In this document: piece by piece, positions 53,040 to 62,974 of the stretch
Layout: every line of letters begins with the position of its first letter
Numbering within the stretch: position 1 is the stretch's first letter
Source of the DNA: Odobenus rosmarus divergens
Taxonomy: Eukaryota; Chordata; Mammalia; Carnivora; Odobenidae
Reading direction: 5' to 3'
Assembly: GCF_000321225.1 (NCBI RefSeq)
Contig: NW_004451010.1
Coordinates: forward strand, 1,963,129 to 2,027,128
DNA length: 64,000 nt
Position numbers and translations under genes: made by a program
Notes under the pieces: model-generated
What the model was told of the DNA's origin: nothing
What the model saw: the letters and a program-made list of their open reading frames with translations, nothing else
Database searches by the model: none

Positions 53040-53500
53040 ACTATCCATGATTTTAGTTTCCACTATGAGCTAGGAAATGTGCCAAATTTTAGGGATTAAA
53101 ACACTAAAAAGACAGATAGTATCTCTGCCCTTACAGATCACAATGCATAGTTGGAGAAACAGCTGCTACAATCACAAACATAAACATCTCCAAAATGGAC
53201 TCAAAGCCAGTTTCTATTTCAGGTACAGTCTATCTCCCAAGATGATCTCAGAAATTCTATACTTATTCTTATATAAACTCCTATGTTGTATTTTCACCCC
53301 AGTATCAATCTTATGATAAAGGTATCACTGCACATTTTATCATAAATATTTGTATGTATCTGTCTCCCAGCTTAAAATAGGAACCAATTCTTATTTTTAC
53401 TCACATATTTGCATTTGTGGACTAGCAGAGTCTGGTACACAGCAGGCACTCAATAAATACTGACTGAGAATGACTAAAGGATTGAATGAATGACAAATAA
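53040..53500. repeat. L2 fragments in both directions
   Basis: Antisense L2 at about 53050-53170 (ATGAGCTAGGAAATGTGCC, TATCTCTGCCCTTACAGATC) is followed by a sense L2 3' end at about 53385-53500 (GGTACACAGCAGGCACTCAATAAATAC, then GAATGAATGAC). Confidence 0.65.
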
Positions 53501-54984
53501 ATGACTGTTCTGTCTCTGTCATTCTACCAGATGAACTATACCTTATTTAGTAACTTCAAGACTATAGCCCAAAGAGGGATTCATACTCTTTCCGTTTAAC
53601 CTTTCATGGCTCCTACTCAGCTAGGAAGCTCCTCCTTGGATTAGAGGGGCTAAATTATTAGCAGAACTAGCTCCTACAAAAGAAGCTAAGTAATACCTGT
53701 ACAAACATGTTCTCTTGTGGCTCACAGACAATGGTCTGCTAATGCTATATCGTCATCTACTTAAGAATAATATAGAAACTGAATACTCATTTTATTAAGT
53801 AGGACTCTAAAGTGAGATCTCAAGACAATATCTTTAATTTTTTGAGGACAAAGTCCAGATGGAGAACACAGATTTGCCAAGGACTTAAGGTTTAGATTCA
53901 ACAGTTATTTTACAAGAAAACAAAAATTTCAAAAGCCATTGAAAAGTTAATGTTATATGAATAGTAGGCAGCAGGGAATACAACCTTAAATCATGGCTAT
54001 AAAACCTGGGACTTTTTACCTTGTAAATAGCAAGTCAGATAAGATATAATATCTACACCGGATTTTCTAATGCAGCTTTAATGTCAAACGTGCTAGTGTA
54101 TCATTCAACATTGTGAATTGTCAGTTAGTGCATTTCTCTCTTTAAAAGAGTCCCAAATTTGACTCAGAAAATCATCCGCACAGATACAGAACATTAGTGA
54201 ATCTAATTTACATGACAACCAAAAAGTTAAAAACCAAATTACTACTATAGGAAACATCCTATACTATGCTTGCTTCCTACAAAATTATGCTTTTACTTAT
54301 TTAAGTCGTCCAAATGACTATGAGCTATATAAAGGCAACTCTTTATCTCCCGTCCCCAAGAAATTTTTAAAACTTAAATAACTGGATGAATTATAAGACT
54401 GAAGTAAAAGTTTAAGCTATACCTCCATATCAGGGGAAACAATTTATTATTTGCTTTACAGTAATAAACCTCAAAAGTAAGAAAAAGGTTTATCTGTTAA
54501 TACTGATGACTTTTTCAGAAATTGGTAAGGAACTGAAGGGGTTATTAAACCTATAAGAAGAGTAAAAAAGCATTAAAACTTTTTAGCAATTTTTAAGTTG
54601 CTAAAAATACTAGCTGAATTTATAAGCACAAATGTTTTTACCTTTAAACATAAATGATTAAAAAGCAGTTAAATATATTTATTCTCTAAGCCTAGTTTAC
54701 CAAGGTATTTGGTATTTTATTTGCTCTACAACTAGCTTTTATAAGTTTTGAGGAAAATCCCATGAGTTCTAGTATTTCAAATTTAGGTGAACAGTCCCAG
54801 ATTTTCTGTCAATGCTACTTGACCTATACATTACAATCATGTAGCCATAACCGTTCTAGTTTGAAAAGTTCTGTTTTGTTTTTGTTTAGTTTACTCTCAC
54901 ACAATTGACCTTCCATTCTCTTCCCCTATTAGCTGCCTCTGATCTTAACTTTCCCTGGTTCTGCTACATACAAAACATCACAAC
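53501..54984. other. Unassigned intron sequence
   Basis: AT-rich, no repeat, exon or RNA gene recognised. Confidence 0.5.
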
Positions 54985-55190
54985 TGGGGCACTTGTGTGG
55001 CTCATTTGGTTAAACGTCTGACTTCAGCTCAGGTCATGATCTCGGGGTCCTGGAATTGAGCCCTGAGTTGGGCTCTATGCTCAGCGGGGAGTCTGCCTCT
55101 CCCTCTTGGTCTGCCCCTTCCCCCTCTCTTTTTCTCTCTCTCCCTCCCAAATAAATAAATAAAATCTTTAAAGAAATAAAAAAAAATCAT
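54985..55190 (+). mobile_element. SINEC, full length
   Basis: GGGGCACTTGTGTGGCTCAT to CCAAATAAATAAATAAAATC. More diverged than its neighbours and without a clear target-site duplication. Confidence 0.88.
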
Positions 55191-56279
55191 AAAAAATATC
55201 CAACTACACATAGTATGCTAAGGGTTTTACATTAATAGCAGATTGCTTTATGTTTTATTTCCAACATTTAAATGATCCCTTTACCTGTAGTAGAACATGA
55301 GAATATCTTCAAAGATTAATACGGTGATTCATAAATTTGTTTCCTAGGTCAAAAATTCAGAGGCTATCATTCTTTAAGTACAGGTAAAAAAAAAAAATTT
55401 CCTAAATACAGTCAGTATCTTATATGTGCTCACATTGAGGCTCATTTGCCACTTCTCTACCCAGATAATTTTGTGATTATATAATTTATAATTTATCCCC
55501 AAGTCTTGGTACTTTTTAAATGTACATTCTTTCTCTTAATAAATATACTGGAATCACTGGATTATAAAACTGGAAAAGACCACAGCCTTATTATCAAATC
55601 CATCCTTCTCAATTTTACAGTACAGCTTGGAGACATTAAAACAAACACTTGTTCAAAGTGAAGTAATAGAAAGTATTAGAAAACAGAATCTAGATTTTTC
55701 TTATTCTAAGTTCTTGTTCTTACTACTAAATTATATCCCAACTTTTTAGTATCTATTTGAAAGCACTCTGGGAGAAGAAAACTGATATCTACTTAGTAAA
55801 ATATACTGGTTCTGTATTTTACATTTTCTTTCCACTATTACACACGACTCTACAAAACTCAATAGCTTACAGGATGCATACTTTTATTACGAAAGCAGTA
55901 TTTTATCTGATTTTAAATTATTGTGTTTCTTCAAATGTTACACCATTTTCATCAGTGCTTTAGCTTTTACTCTTTTCAAAACAAAAAAGCTAAGCTTTTA
56001 GTAGCCATAGGAATTATGTCAGATGTTGTAGTTCTATATTTTCTAAACAGCTGACCTTAAAAAAGGGAGCAAAATGAGGATGTTATATGGAACAGATCCT
56101 CTGACCATCCAAGGTTGCTTTCCTCCCACGGCTGGGAGAATTAAAGACAATACACATACAAAACAACCAATCAGATATCATTTTTCTCAGAAATGCCATA
56201 GGCATCCTGAATTCAATATGCCCCCCAATTCTGAGCCTCACCTTGGATTCATTTCCTGACTCTATTACTGGAATCACAA
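55191..56279. other. Intron, largely unassigned
   Basis: A weak antisense MIR piece lies near 55600-55680 (CTCAATTTTACAGTACAGC). Nothing else was recognised. Confidence 0.45.
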
Positions 56280-57125
56280 CCCATCCACTAAGGCACAGAA
56301 GCTGAAAACTTGGGTGTTATTCCCAAATCCTCTTTTTCCTCATTCTCCAAGTACAGTTTGCTCATTTTCATTTTCCAAATTTCAGATTTTTTCCTGCATC
56401 CCTACCTCTACCACCTGGATTCAGACCCTCAAATTCCCTTACTTGCATTAGAGTCTTCTAATTGATCATCCTGCCTCTACTCCACTTGTTCCACAGTGAC
56501 TTATCTTCATATTACCACCAAAGTGAGCTCTCTAAAACCCAAATTTGATCATGTCTCTCCCTATTACAAAGTCTACAAAAGCTCCCTAATATCTATGGGA
56601 TAGGATTCAAAATCTTTCCATTACATGGCCTCTGTCCACTTCTTCAGTCTTATCTTTCATTATACAATTTTCCCTCTTCCCTACCACCAATTCTATCCTC
56701 TATCAGTCGTAATGGACAACTTACTTTCCTTTTCCTGTATATCCCGTTTTGTTTCACTCCTCTGCATCTTTGCTGTGTTCCTCCTACTCAGAACACACTT
56801 CTCCCTGGAATCCCGCTGTTGAACATTTACCATTTTCAATATTCAACTCAGAGCTCACCTCCTCTTTGAAGTCCTTTTTGAATCTCACCCTCCCCATGCC
56901 AGTGGAAATGACCATACTTTCTATTGGTTTCCCCACTGAGCTTTTATGAAAGTATTTGTAACAGTTATTTCCCCCCCATTAATTTGTTGACAAGTATATC
57001 TCCCCTGTTGGAATGCAGGCACTCTGGAACAGGTACTGTGTCATATTCAATCTTTACTCCCATAGATTTGCATAGAGTCCATTACATATTAAGAACTCAA
57101 TTATGTGGAATGAATGAATGAGCCA
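56280..57125 (+). repeat. Long L2 LINE 3' fragment
   Basis: TTTGATCATGTCTCTCCC, GCTCCCTAATATCTATGGG, AACACACTTCTCCCTGGAATC, AGCTCACCTCCTCTTTGAAG and the end GGAATGAATGAATGAGCC are the L2 3' region in order over about 850 bases. Short open frames here are remnants of chance. Confidence 0.82.
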
Positions 57126-57154
57126 ACAAAGAAAATAACCATATAGATACTCTT

Positions 57155-57351
57155 TTTTTAAATATTTTTTTAAGATTTTATTTATTTATTCATGAGAGAC
57201 AGAGGGAGAGAGAGAGAGAGAGAGAGAGAAGCAGAGGGAGAAGCAGGCTCCCAAGGACCAGAGAGCCCGATGTGGGACTCGATCCCAGGACCCCGGGATC
57301 GTGACCTGAGCCGAAGGCAGATGCTTAACCATCCGAGCCACCCAGGTGCCC
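57155..57351 (-). mobile_element. SINEC, antisense
   Basis: AAGATTTTATTTATTTATTC, a GA run at 57207-57229 and end GAGCCACCCAGGTGCCC. The 17-base duplication ACCAYATAGATACTCTT lies at 57138-57154 and 57352-57368 with one mismatch. Confidence 0.94.
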
Positions 57352-57368
57352 ACCACATAGATACTCTT

Positions 57369-58440
57369 GAAGGAATATTTTTAAATTAAAATACTCAAAA
57401 TAATTTGGTACTGACTATGGTATATTTACTCCCATAAATTCCACATTTTTCTATTCAACATATTTTTCTTCATTATAAACTTAAGATTTATTCCTCTGAA
57501 AAAGTCTGGGCACATATGTGAAGTAACATTAATATCACCTAGATAAACAGACAATTTTGTAAATTATACTAATTGTTTTATTTTATTGATTTAATGGAAT
57601 ATCAAAATGATTTATGGTCAACTCCTGACTATCTGAAGGATTTTAATAACTATCCTGGCTTACCTAGGATATTTTCATGTGCTGCTTCTGCACATGTTAA
57701 ATAAGCTATGGCTTACTTTTCTAAGCTGGCTTTCATGTCTTTAATTATCCTGCTACCAGCAATGAAAGGCAACAATCTGTCTATATCCTAAGTGAAGGAC
57801 ACTGACCAGGAGAATGGAAAAAATGGTTCCTGAACATGAGATGATTTTATGCATTAGATGATCCGCACAAAACGAATTACAAAATCACGTAACTGGATGA
57901 GATAATATGTATTTATTATTTAAATAGTGTTGCTGTTTGTTATGACCTTTTTTCTTTTTCAAAAATTTTTAATTCGAAAACTATTCCCAAGTACTTCTGC
58001 CAATCCAGTAAATTGGAACAAATATCTACTACTGATTTTCCCTTAAAAATATCTGATAATTAAAATCTTTAAAGACATGAGTAACATATGAGATCACTAA
58101 ATTTTTCCTAATCAACATTTAAATCTACAAAAATTTTCAATAAAAATATTTTCAGAGATTCAGTATTAAAAACTAAAAAAAAAAAAATTAATTCTAGTAG
58201 AACCCAAGAGAAATTAACTTTGTAGTTAACTTTACAGATTATATACAAATTACTATAGTAATCTGTTCACTAAAGTTATAAAGGCTTACTCAGAGGAAAT
58301 GCTTTGGAAATAAGTTAATTCCTAGTATGAGAAAAGATAAGTCCAGCATTCCGTTCATTGACAGACACATACTTGTGAGGATCCAAATTCCAAAGATGAT
58401 GAAAAGATGGGTTGGCATTTTTATTACATATAAAGACAGC
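57369..58440. other. Unassigned intron sequence
   Basis: AT-rich. No repeat family or exon recognised. Confidence 0.5.
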
Positions 58441-58449
58441 TATGTTCTA

Positions 58450-58635
58450 AACCCGTGCTGTCCAATATACCAAACATTAACAGCCACATTTAAGTTAAAA
58501 ATTCAGTTTCTAAGCTGCGCTGGTCACATTTCAACTGCTCAATAGCCACATACAGCTAGTGACTACTACATCAGACAACATAGAAACATTTCCACCACAC
58601 AGAAAGTCTGACTGGATAGTACTACTCTAAACCAA
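58450..58635 (+). mobile_element. hAT-Charlie-type non-autonomous DNA transposon
   Basis: CCCGTGCTGTCCAATATACC at one end, CTCAATAGCCACATACAGCTAGTG in the middle and a right part resembling GGAAATGTTTCTATG / AGAAAGTCTGACTGG in the antisense sense fit a common MER-type element whose consensus has TGCTGTCCAATAGAAC. The exact family is uncertain. Confidence 0.7.
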
Positions 58636-58849
58636 AATGCAAATTTCTAAATACTTTTTAAAATGGCAATACAAGTTTAAATAGTAATGTTTTAATTGGC
58701 TATTTATCAGGAAGGGAAAGTATACATTTACAAATGAGAAAGATAATTAAATACAAATACAAATATTTGTAGGGTTTAGGCATATAATTTAATTTATATG
58801 GCTTAATTTGAAATTACACCATATCAAATCTGAAAAGATTTTCAAGATG

Positions 58850-58990
58850 ATTTAATCCTTCATCCTCATTTTACAGGTGAGGAAACTGAATCTAGAGAAC
58901 AGTACAAGAAAAATAACTCTCTCATTTAAGATACTTAATACATACAAATGAAGTCACTATTAAAAACAACCAAAATTTCCTATAATTGAT
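58850..58990 (-). repeat. Partial MIR, antisense
   Basis: TCATCCTCATTTTACAGGTGAGGAAACTGAATC is the reverse complement of the MIR core. Confidence 0.8.
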
Positions 58991-59072
58991 AATAAACTGA
59001 AACAAAGTGAAGTCTAAGCTATTCTGTGTGTCTTAGAATCAGTTTTCCCATTGGATACACACAGACTGTTTG

Positions 59073-59320
59073 CACGGTGGTTAGGATTTGGGGTCCAGGG
59101 TTAAGCTGCCTAGGTTCAAATGCCGCTCCTTGACGTCCTAGCTGTACAAATTTAGGCAAGTCATTTAGGCTCTCTGAGCCTCCATTTCCTCATTTATAAA
59201 ATGGAAAAATAATTAAACTATTTCATAGTAGTCTGGAAAGATTAAGTGAAATTATACATGCAAAGTACAGAGAGAACCTGGTTCATAGTAAGCCCTCCAA
59301 AAATGCAAGTTGTTATGAAA
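59073..59320 (+). repeat. MIR element
   Basis: GCACGGTGGTTAGGATTTGG, AATTTAGGCAAGTCATTTAGG, TTTCCTCATTTATAAAATGG and CTGGTTCATAGTAAGCCC follow the MIR consensus in order. Confidence 0.92.
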
Positions 59321-59466
59321 CTTGTGTTTTGGTTGAACCTAGTCTACTGGCGAATTTCTTTGATTAATTTCTATTCACCTTCAAGCTCTTAAGACAGAGA
59401 GATACTTTGGAAAACATTCAAAATCATTATGTAAACACTAGGTTACATGGTGGCTCTACCACTTAC

Positions 59467-59660
59467 AGTCATAGAAGAATCTGCATCCAAATCTCTACCA
59501 GGACTTGACGAACCATTGGCCTCAACACCTTTGCCATGAAAGTGTAATACAAAGCCCCACAGGTACCTGTGGGGTCTAATGTTTTTCTTAAAAAAATGAA
59601 ATAAACCACAAAAAAACCTTCCCATGTTAAAATGGTGGCATTTGTTTTTTATGTTGGTGA
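59467..59660 (-). other. Possible cryptic exon (prediction only)
   Basis: On the PRKACB transcript strand a pyrimidine-rich tract ending CTACCCACAG (acceptor AG at 59662-59661) precedes 194 bases that stay open in the frame set by exon 1-1, followed by donor GTAAGT (59466-59461). If inserted between exon 1-1 and exon 2 it would add about 65 residues and then meet TGA at the start of exon 2, so it would act as a poison exon for C-beta-1. A 20-base palindrome (59555-59574) lies inside. The peptide is not recognised. Such splice-like pairs occur by chance in long introns. Confidence 0.2.
59555..59574. repeat. GC-rich 20-base perfect palindrome
   Basis: The sequence is CCCCACAGGTACCTGTGGGG, fully symmetric about 59564/59565, in AT-rich surroundings. 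It contains two inverted CAGGTA motifs of the type bound by ZEB/SNAI factors, and could form a hairpin in RNA on either strand. Confidence 0.9.
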
Positions 59661-59739
59661 CTGTGGGTAGAGTAAGAAGTGAGAGACTGGATAAGTAAAA
59701 CAATTTTGAATGACAAGAGTTTATAAGTTCTCAGAGAAT

Positions 59740-60755
59740 TATATACTCATATATTTAAAATTTATGCTACTGTGTATTAGTGGAAGTTTAAGTAACTACA
59801 CTCAAATTTTGAAACACATATTTCTGAGAATAAGTTTCTACAAATACACAGAACAGTTGGTATGTAATAGTAAGAGATGTTCTTTCAGTAAGTTTTAAGA
59901 TATATCAATACAATTTCTTAGTTCACTAGAGTAGAAAAATAGGTACCCAACTTAATGTTATCTCCAAAAAGTATGGAGGTGAGAATGGCATCTCCACATC
60001 CTACCCTGGAAAATGTTTCATTCTAAGAGTAGAGAGATTTCAATAGAATACAACAGAGGCGCCAAATGGTCAAAGCTTCATTCTTCTGGAATATTTTTAT
60101 ATCGAAGCTCCAGAGTCACCCATATGAGGCACGGTCCTAACCAAACCTCAAATCTTAATCAACCTTATACATTTTAATCATTTCAAATCAAACATTTTCC
60201 TATTGGTAGTTTTCAGAGTTCTAACTTCACTTTCCATAATTTTAGCACTTACCATATTTTGCTCTTCGGTTAACTTTTATAAGTACATTTTCTCACTTAC
60301 ACTAGGTAGATTTCTTGAGCTTTCACTTAGAGTCTCCAAATGAAACTAATACACTTTGCAGGCATTTTGAAAATACATGTATTAATTGATTATTTCATGA
60401 GGCAGAATGGAGTCAGAGCACCAGATTCTATTCCTTACTCTGGTATCACTAATAATCTGATCTCAACTTCAGTTTCTTCAAAGGTCAGGCTCTTTGGCTT
60501 TGAAATGGAATCATTATACAGGCTGATCTGTAAGATTACTCATATTTCTAAAAGTTTATGCTGTTAGGTATCAACTGAAGTTTAAATAACTACATTCAAA
60601 TTTTGAAAGGCATGTATTTTCAAGTAAAAATACATAGAACAGTTAGGTTTGTAATGGTAAAAGCTGTCCTTTCATTAAGTTTTAAGAGATATCAATAAAC
60701 TTTCTTTATTCACTATAGAACAGCAGCAACACATACCTGATAACATTGCTCCATA
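59740..60755. repeat. Old direct duplication (about 200-base copies, 795 bases apart)
   Basis: About 59740-59940 and 60532-60722 share long collinear blocks (e.g. AGTTTAAGTAACTACACTCAAATTTTGAAA versus AGTTTAAATAACTACATTCAAATTTTGAAA, and AGTAAGTTTTAAGATATATC versus ATTAAGTTTTAAGAGATATC). By eye about three quarters of bases agree. Similarity fades at the right and is lost at the left. It fits no repeat family I know. Confidence 0.75.
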
Positions 60756-62087
60756 TGATATTACAAAGTAATCAACACATGGCATTTCTAATAACTGTTC
60801 CTATGAAATATCACTTGCTATTTTATCACTTCACAACATTTATTCAAACTACTATATTGACCTTCAGTTTCCATAAATAAACTTACATAAAAAGCTGGCT
60901 AACATACTTACTAAATAGACTGTCACTAATAGTTAAAGCTCAGGAAAGAATTCGTTTATAGGAATAATTCAAATATATTTAGATAAACATTTAAAGTTTC
61001 CATTCTGTTTTCTGTAAATATTCCAAGATTATCCCATAGTTCTGAGCTTCAAATCAGTACTGTCTCAGGGAGAATTAGTTTGGTAACTTAATAATGGAAA
61101 TATATAGATCGGAGAAGAGTCTACTATCATTATAAAAAATAGAAACACTGTACAGGCCAGTACTTGCTAATGAAAATCACTGAATGATTCAATTACCAAG
61201 CACACTCCTTTGTAACACAATTAGCACATGTTTTATCTTTAATTTAAAAGGAAAAATGATAACTCATCAGACACAAATAATTCTTTACACTTTCCACATT
61301 CCTATACTTTCTGTACAGTTACTACATTTGTGCAGTTAAAAAAGAAAAGATAAAGTTCTAACTCTAAATTGGCTTTTTAAAATTTCCCTATCACATACTA
61401 AAGTATGGTCATTGATAATTTGTATGATAGTGTATCAAAATTTTCTGGAGCTCCAGAAAATTAATACCAAAACCTCACTGGTGAAACATAAACCATATAA
61501 TCTGATCTCATTATTCACATTAAACAAGATGAATGACTAAATTTTTCCAAATTGATTCTGCTTTGTTGATACAGAAAAAAGTTTTTTCCTTCATGCTAAA
61601 TTATAAAATTAACCTAAAACATGTTACAAACATAGAAACATTAAAAGATACTAATGACACAAACCTGAATAAATCATCTGGCATTCTGTCATTTACTCCT
61701 GGTGACATAACAAATTCCATTTGTTGTCTTATCATTCTGAATTATAAAATCTGAGATGAACCTTACAAAGGCACATCAATTTTTTTCCACAACCATCCTG
61801 ATTGATTGACTGAACTATACAGAAATTCAATTTGCATGATTTTTTACTATTTGGTGTAAAGTGTACGGTGCCTGCACTTTCAGCTGTCAGAAGAAATTCA
61901 CCCTACTCTGGAAGCGCTTTAACTTCCAGTGACCTTTAAGTTTTACAGACACTCTAAGAGAGTCTTGAAATGTCACAAGAAAAGGCAAACCTGCCTTGCT
62001 TTTTTTCATGGCTAAAGTTGCAGTTTAGTCTCGTTATATCTTCCATTCCTAATCTGAAGAGCTGCAGGATCTCTAAAACATAGTTGC
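60756..62087. other. Unassigned intron sequence near exon 1-1
   Basis: No repeat recognised over some 1.3 kb, unusual in this repeat-rich window. It may include part of the second copy of the duplication to its left. No exon supported. Confidence 0.5.
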
Positions 62088-62107
62088 TTACTCATAATTA
62101 ACCTTAC

Positions 62108-62312
62108 CTGCAGCAGAGAGCCAGACTAGCAGCCCCTTACCCTGTGATAAGATAGGGCTGGACCCAAGCGATGGAGGGAAAAGAGCCAACTCTGCCCACA
62201 GCACTACCTGTAGCTCCCAGAGGTGGTCGGGGGTAGGGGAAGCGAGGGTTGGGATAGTACAAGGGACTTCTTTATCCGGACCATATTTGGGGAATTGTTC
62301 TAGTGAGTGCAT
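62108..62312 (-). other. Candidate extra first exon of PRKACB (prediction only)
   Basis: On the transcript strand, 271 bases beyond the exon 1-1 donor, an ATG at 62312 (G at -3) opens a frame that runs without a stop to CTGCTGCAG, followed by donor GTAAGG (62107-62102). The segment is 205 bases, so it ends one base into a codon, the same phase as exons 1-1 and 1-2. Splicing to exon 2 would give about 68 residues, then Val-Lys-Glu and the kinase. The peptide begins MHSLEQFPKYGPDK, is rich in Leu, Pro and Ser, and resembles nothing I recognise. A chance frame of this length in fairly GC-rich DNA is common, and other donor-like sites lie inside it, so this needs transcript support. Confidence 0.25.
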
Positions 62313-62582
62313 CCCCTCGCTCTAAAGAGAAAGGGAGTCTCGGGGAACACTCTTCTACCTCGATCTCTCCATCCGGCCCTTCGCGCTCGGCCCTCACGCC
62401 GGAGCCGAGGAGAAGGCTGTGGAGGAGGAAGGCAGCTGGTCCCTAGGGCCCCCACAAGCAGCTACCGGCGGCCGCTGCGAGGCCTGGACCATGCCCGCGG
62501 CCTCGGGGCTCCGACCCGGAGGGACGGTCGATGCCCCGCGCCCGCCCGCCCGGCGGGTACCCAGACCCGGCCCTTGACTCAC

Positions 62583-62628
62583 CGCTCTCCACCTCGCTGC
62601 CTTTCTTGGCGGTCGCCGCGTTCCCCAT
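62583..62628 (-). CDS. PRKACB: PRKACB exon 1-1, coding part (N-terminus of PKA C-beta-1)
   Basis: This exon encodes the first 15 residues plus one base of the C-beta-1 catalytic subunit of cAMP-dependent protein kinase, a cytosolic and nuclear Ser/Thr kinase held inactive by regulatory subunits until cAMP binds them. The translation is MGNAATAKKGSEVES, which matches the known C-beta-1 N-terminus and differs from C-alpha in having Thr6 and Val13. Gly2 is the N-myristoylation site of the family, and Ser11 lies at the known autophosphorylation position. The ATG at 62628 has G at -3 and G at +4, a strong context. The exon ends after the first base of codon 16 (G), followed by donor GTGAGT at 62582-62577. 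In known transcripts exon 2 supplies TG AAA GAG, completing Val-Lys-Glu; exon 2 is left of this window. No upstream ATG occurs on the transcript strand between the start and about 63099. Confidence 0.96.
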
Positions 62629-62765
62629 GACTGGGGCGATGGAAAGAAGGGGTCAGGGAGGGGAAGGCGGGCCGGGGCCGTCCCCGCCGCTCCACAGGCT
62701 GAGGCAAGTCCCGCTTCTGCACCGATCAAAGCGGTGAGTGCTCCCGGCGTTGGCGCCCCGAGTCC

Positions 62766-62776
62766 GGGCGGGAAAA
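62766..62776 (+). promoter_or_regulatory. E2F-like site
   Basis: GGGCGGGAAAA, read on the transcript strand as TTTTCCCGCCC, fits the E2F consensus TTTSSCGC. A second partial site, TTGGCGCC, lies at 62750-62757. Both would be in the 5' UTR or close to the start site. Functional use is unproven. Confidence 0.4.
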
Positions 62777-62840
62777 CTGGACCGGTTCGGAGGGCAGGGC
62801 TTCGGCCAACTCTTCAGCCCGGGAGGCAGCAGCTGTGGCA

Positions 62841-62876
62841 GCGGCAGCGGCGGCTGCGGCGGCGGCGGCGGCGGGC
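62841..62876 (+). repeat. GGC/CGG trinucleotide-rich tract
   Basis: An imperfect GCGGCAGCGGCGGCTG stretch leads into six uninterrupted CGG units (62857-62874). On the transcript strand it reads (CCG)n and probably lies in the 5' UTR or core promoter of C-beta-1. Such tracts are often length-polymorphic. Confidence 0.85.
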
Positions 62877-62890
62877 AGACACTCCCCTTT

Positions 62891-62908
62891 CCCCCGCCCC
62901 GCCCCCCT
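62891..62908 (+). promoter_or_regulatory. GC boxes (SP/KLF-type)
   Basis: Two overlapping CCCCGCCCC motifs run without interruption inside the CpG island, about 265-280 bases upstream of the C-beta-1 ATG. Such boxes are typical of TATA-less promoters. Confidence 0.55.
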
Positions 62909-62960
62909 TGCTCGCCTCCCCTACCAAGCCCCGATCTTTCTCCCCCGGCTGGCGCGCGCG

Positions 62961-62974
62961 CCGGAAGTGACGTA
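62961..62974 (+). promoter_or_regulatory. Composite ETS/CRE site
   Basis: The sequence CCGGAAGTGACGTA joins an ETS core (CCGGAAGT) to a CRE half-palindrome (TGACGTA) with a shared T. This overlap is a known high-affinity promoter element bound by ETS-family factors together with CREB/ATF. It lies about 330 bases upstream of the C-beta-1 ATG. Because CREB is a PKA substrate, feedback on the kinase gene is possible, but that is inference. Confidence 0.6.

Larger units (their letters stand above)
1..62582 (-). other. PRKACB: PRKACB intron 1 as seen from the C-beta-1 transcript (partial)
   Basis: Everything from the exon 1-1 donor to the left edge is intron for C-beta-1 transcripts. For C-beta-2 transcripts the intron begins at 12186. 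Exon 2, whose product starts KEFLAKAKEDFLKKW, was not found on the minus strand, and neither were the other known short alternative exons, so they probably lie further left. The intron is AT-rich and roughly half of it is recognisable interspersed repeats. Repeats stand in both orientations, and none carries an intact open frame. Confidence 0.85.

Noticed and set aside
4155..57351. tRNA-like A/B box sequences within SINEC copies
   Set aside because: These are the tRNA-Lys-derived heads of SINEs, not tRNA genes; cloverleaf pairing is lost.
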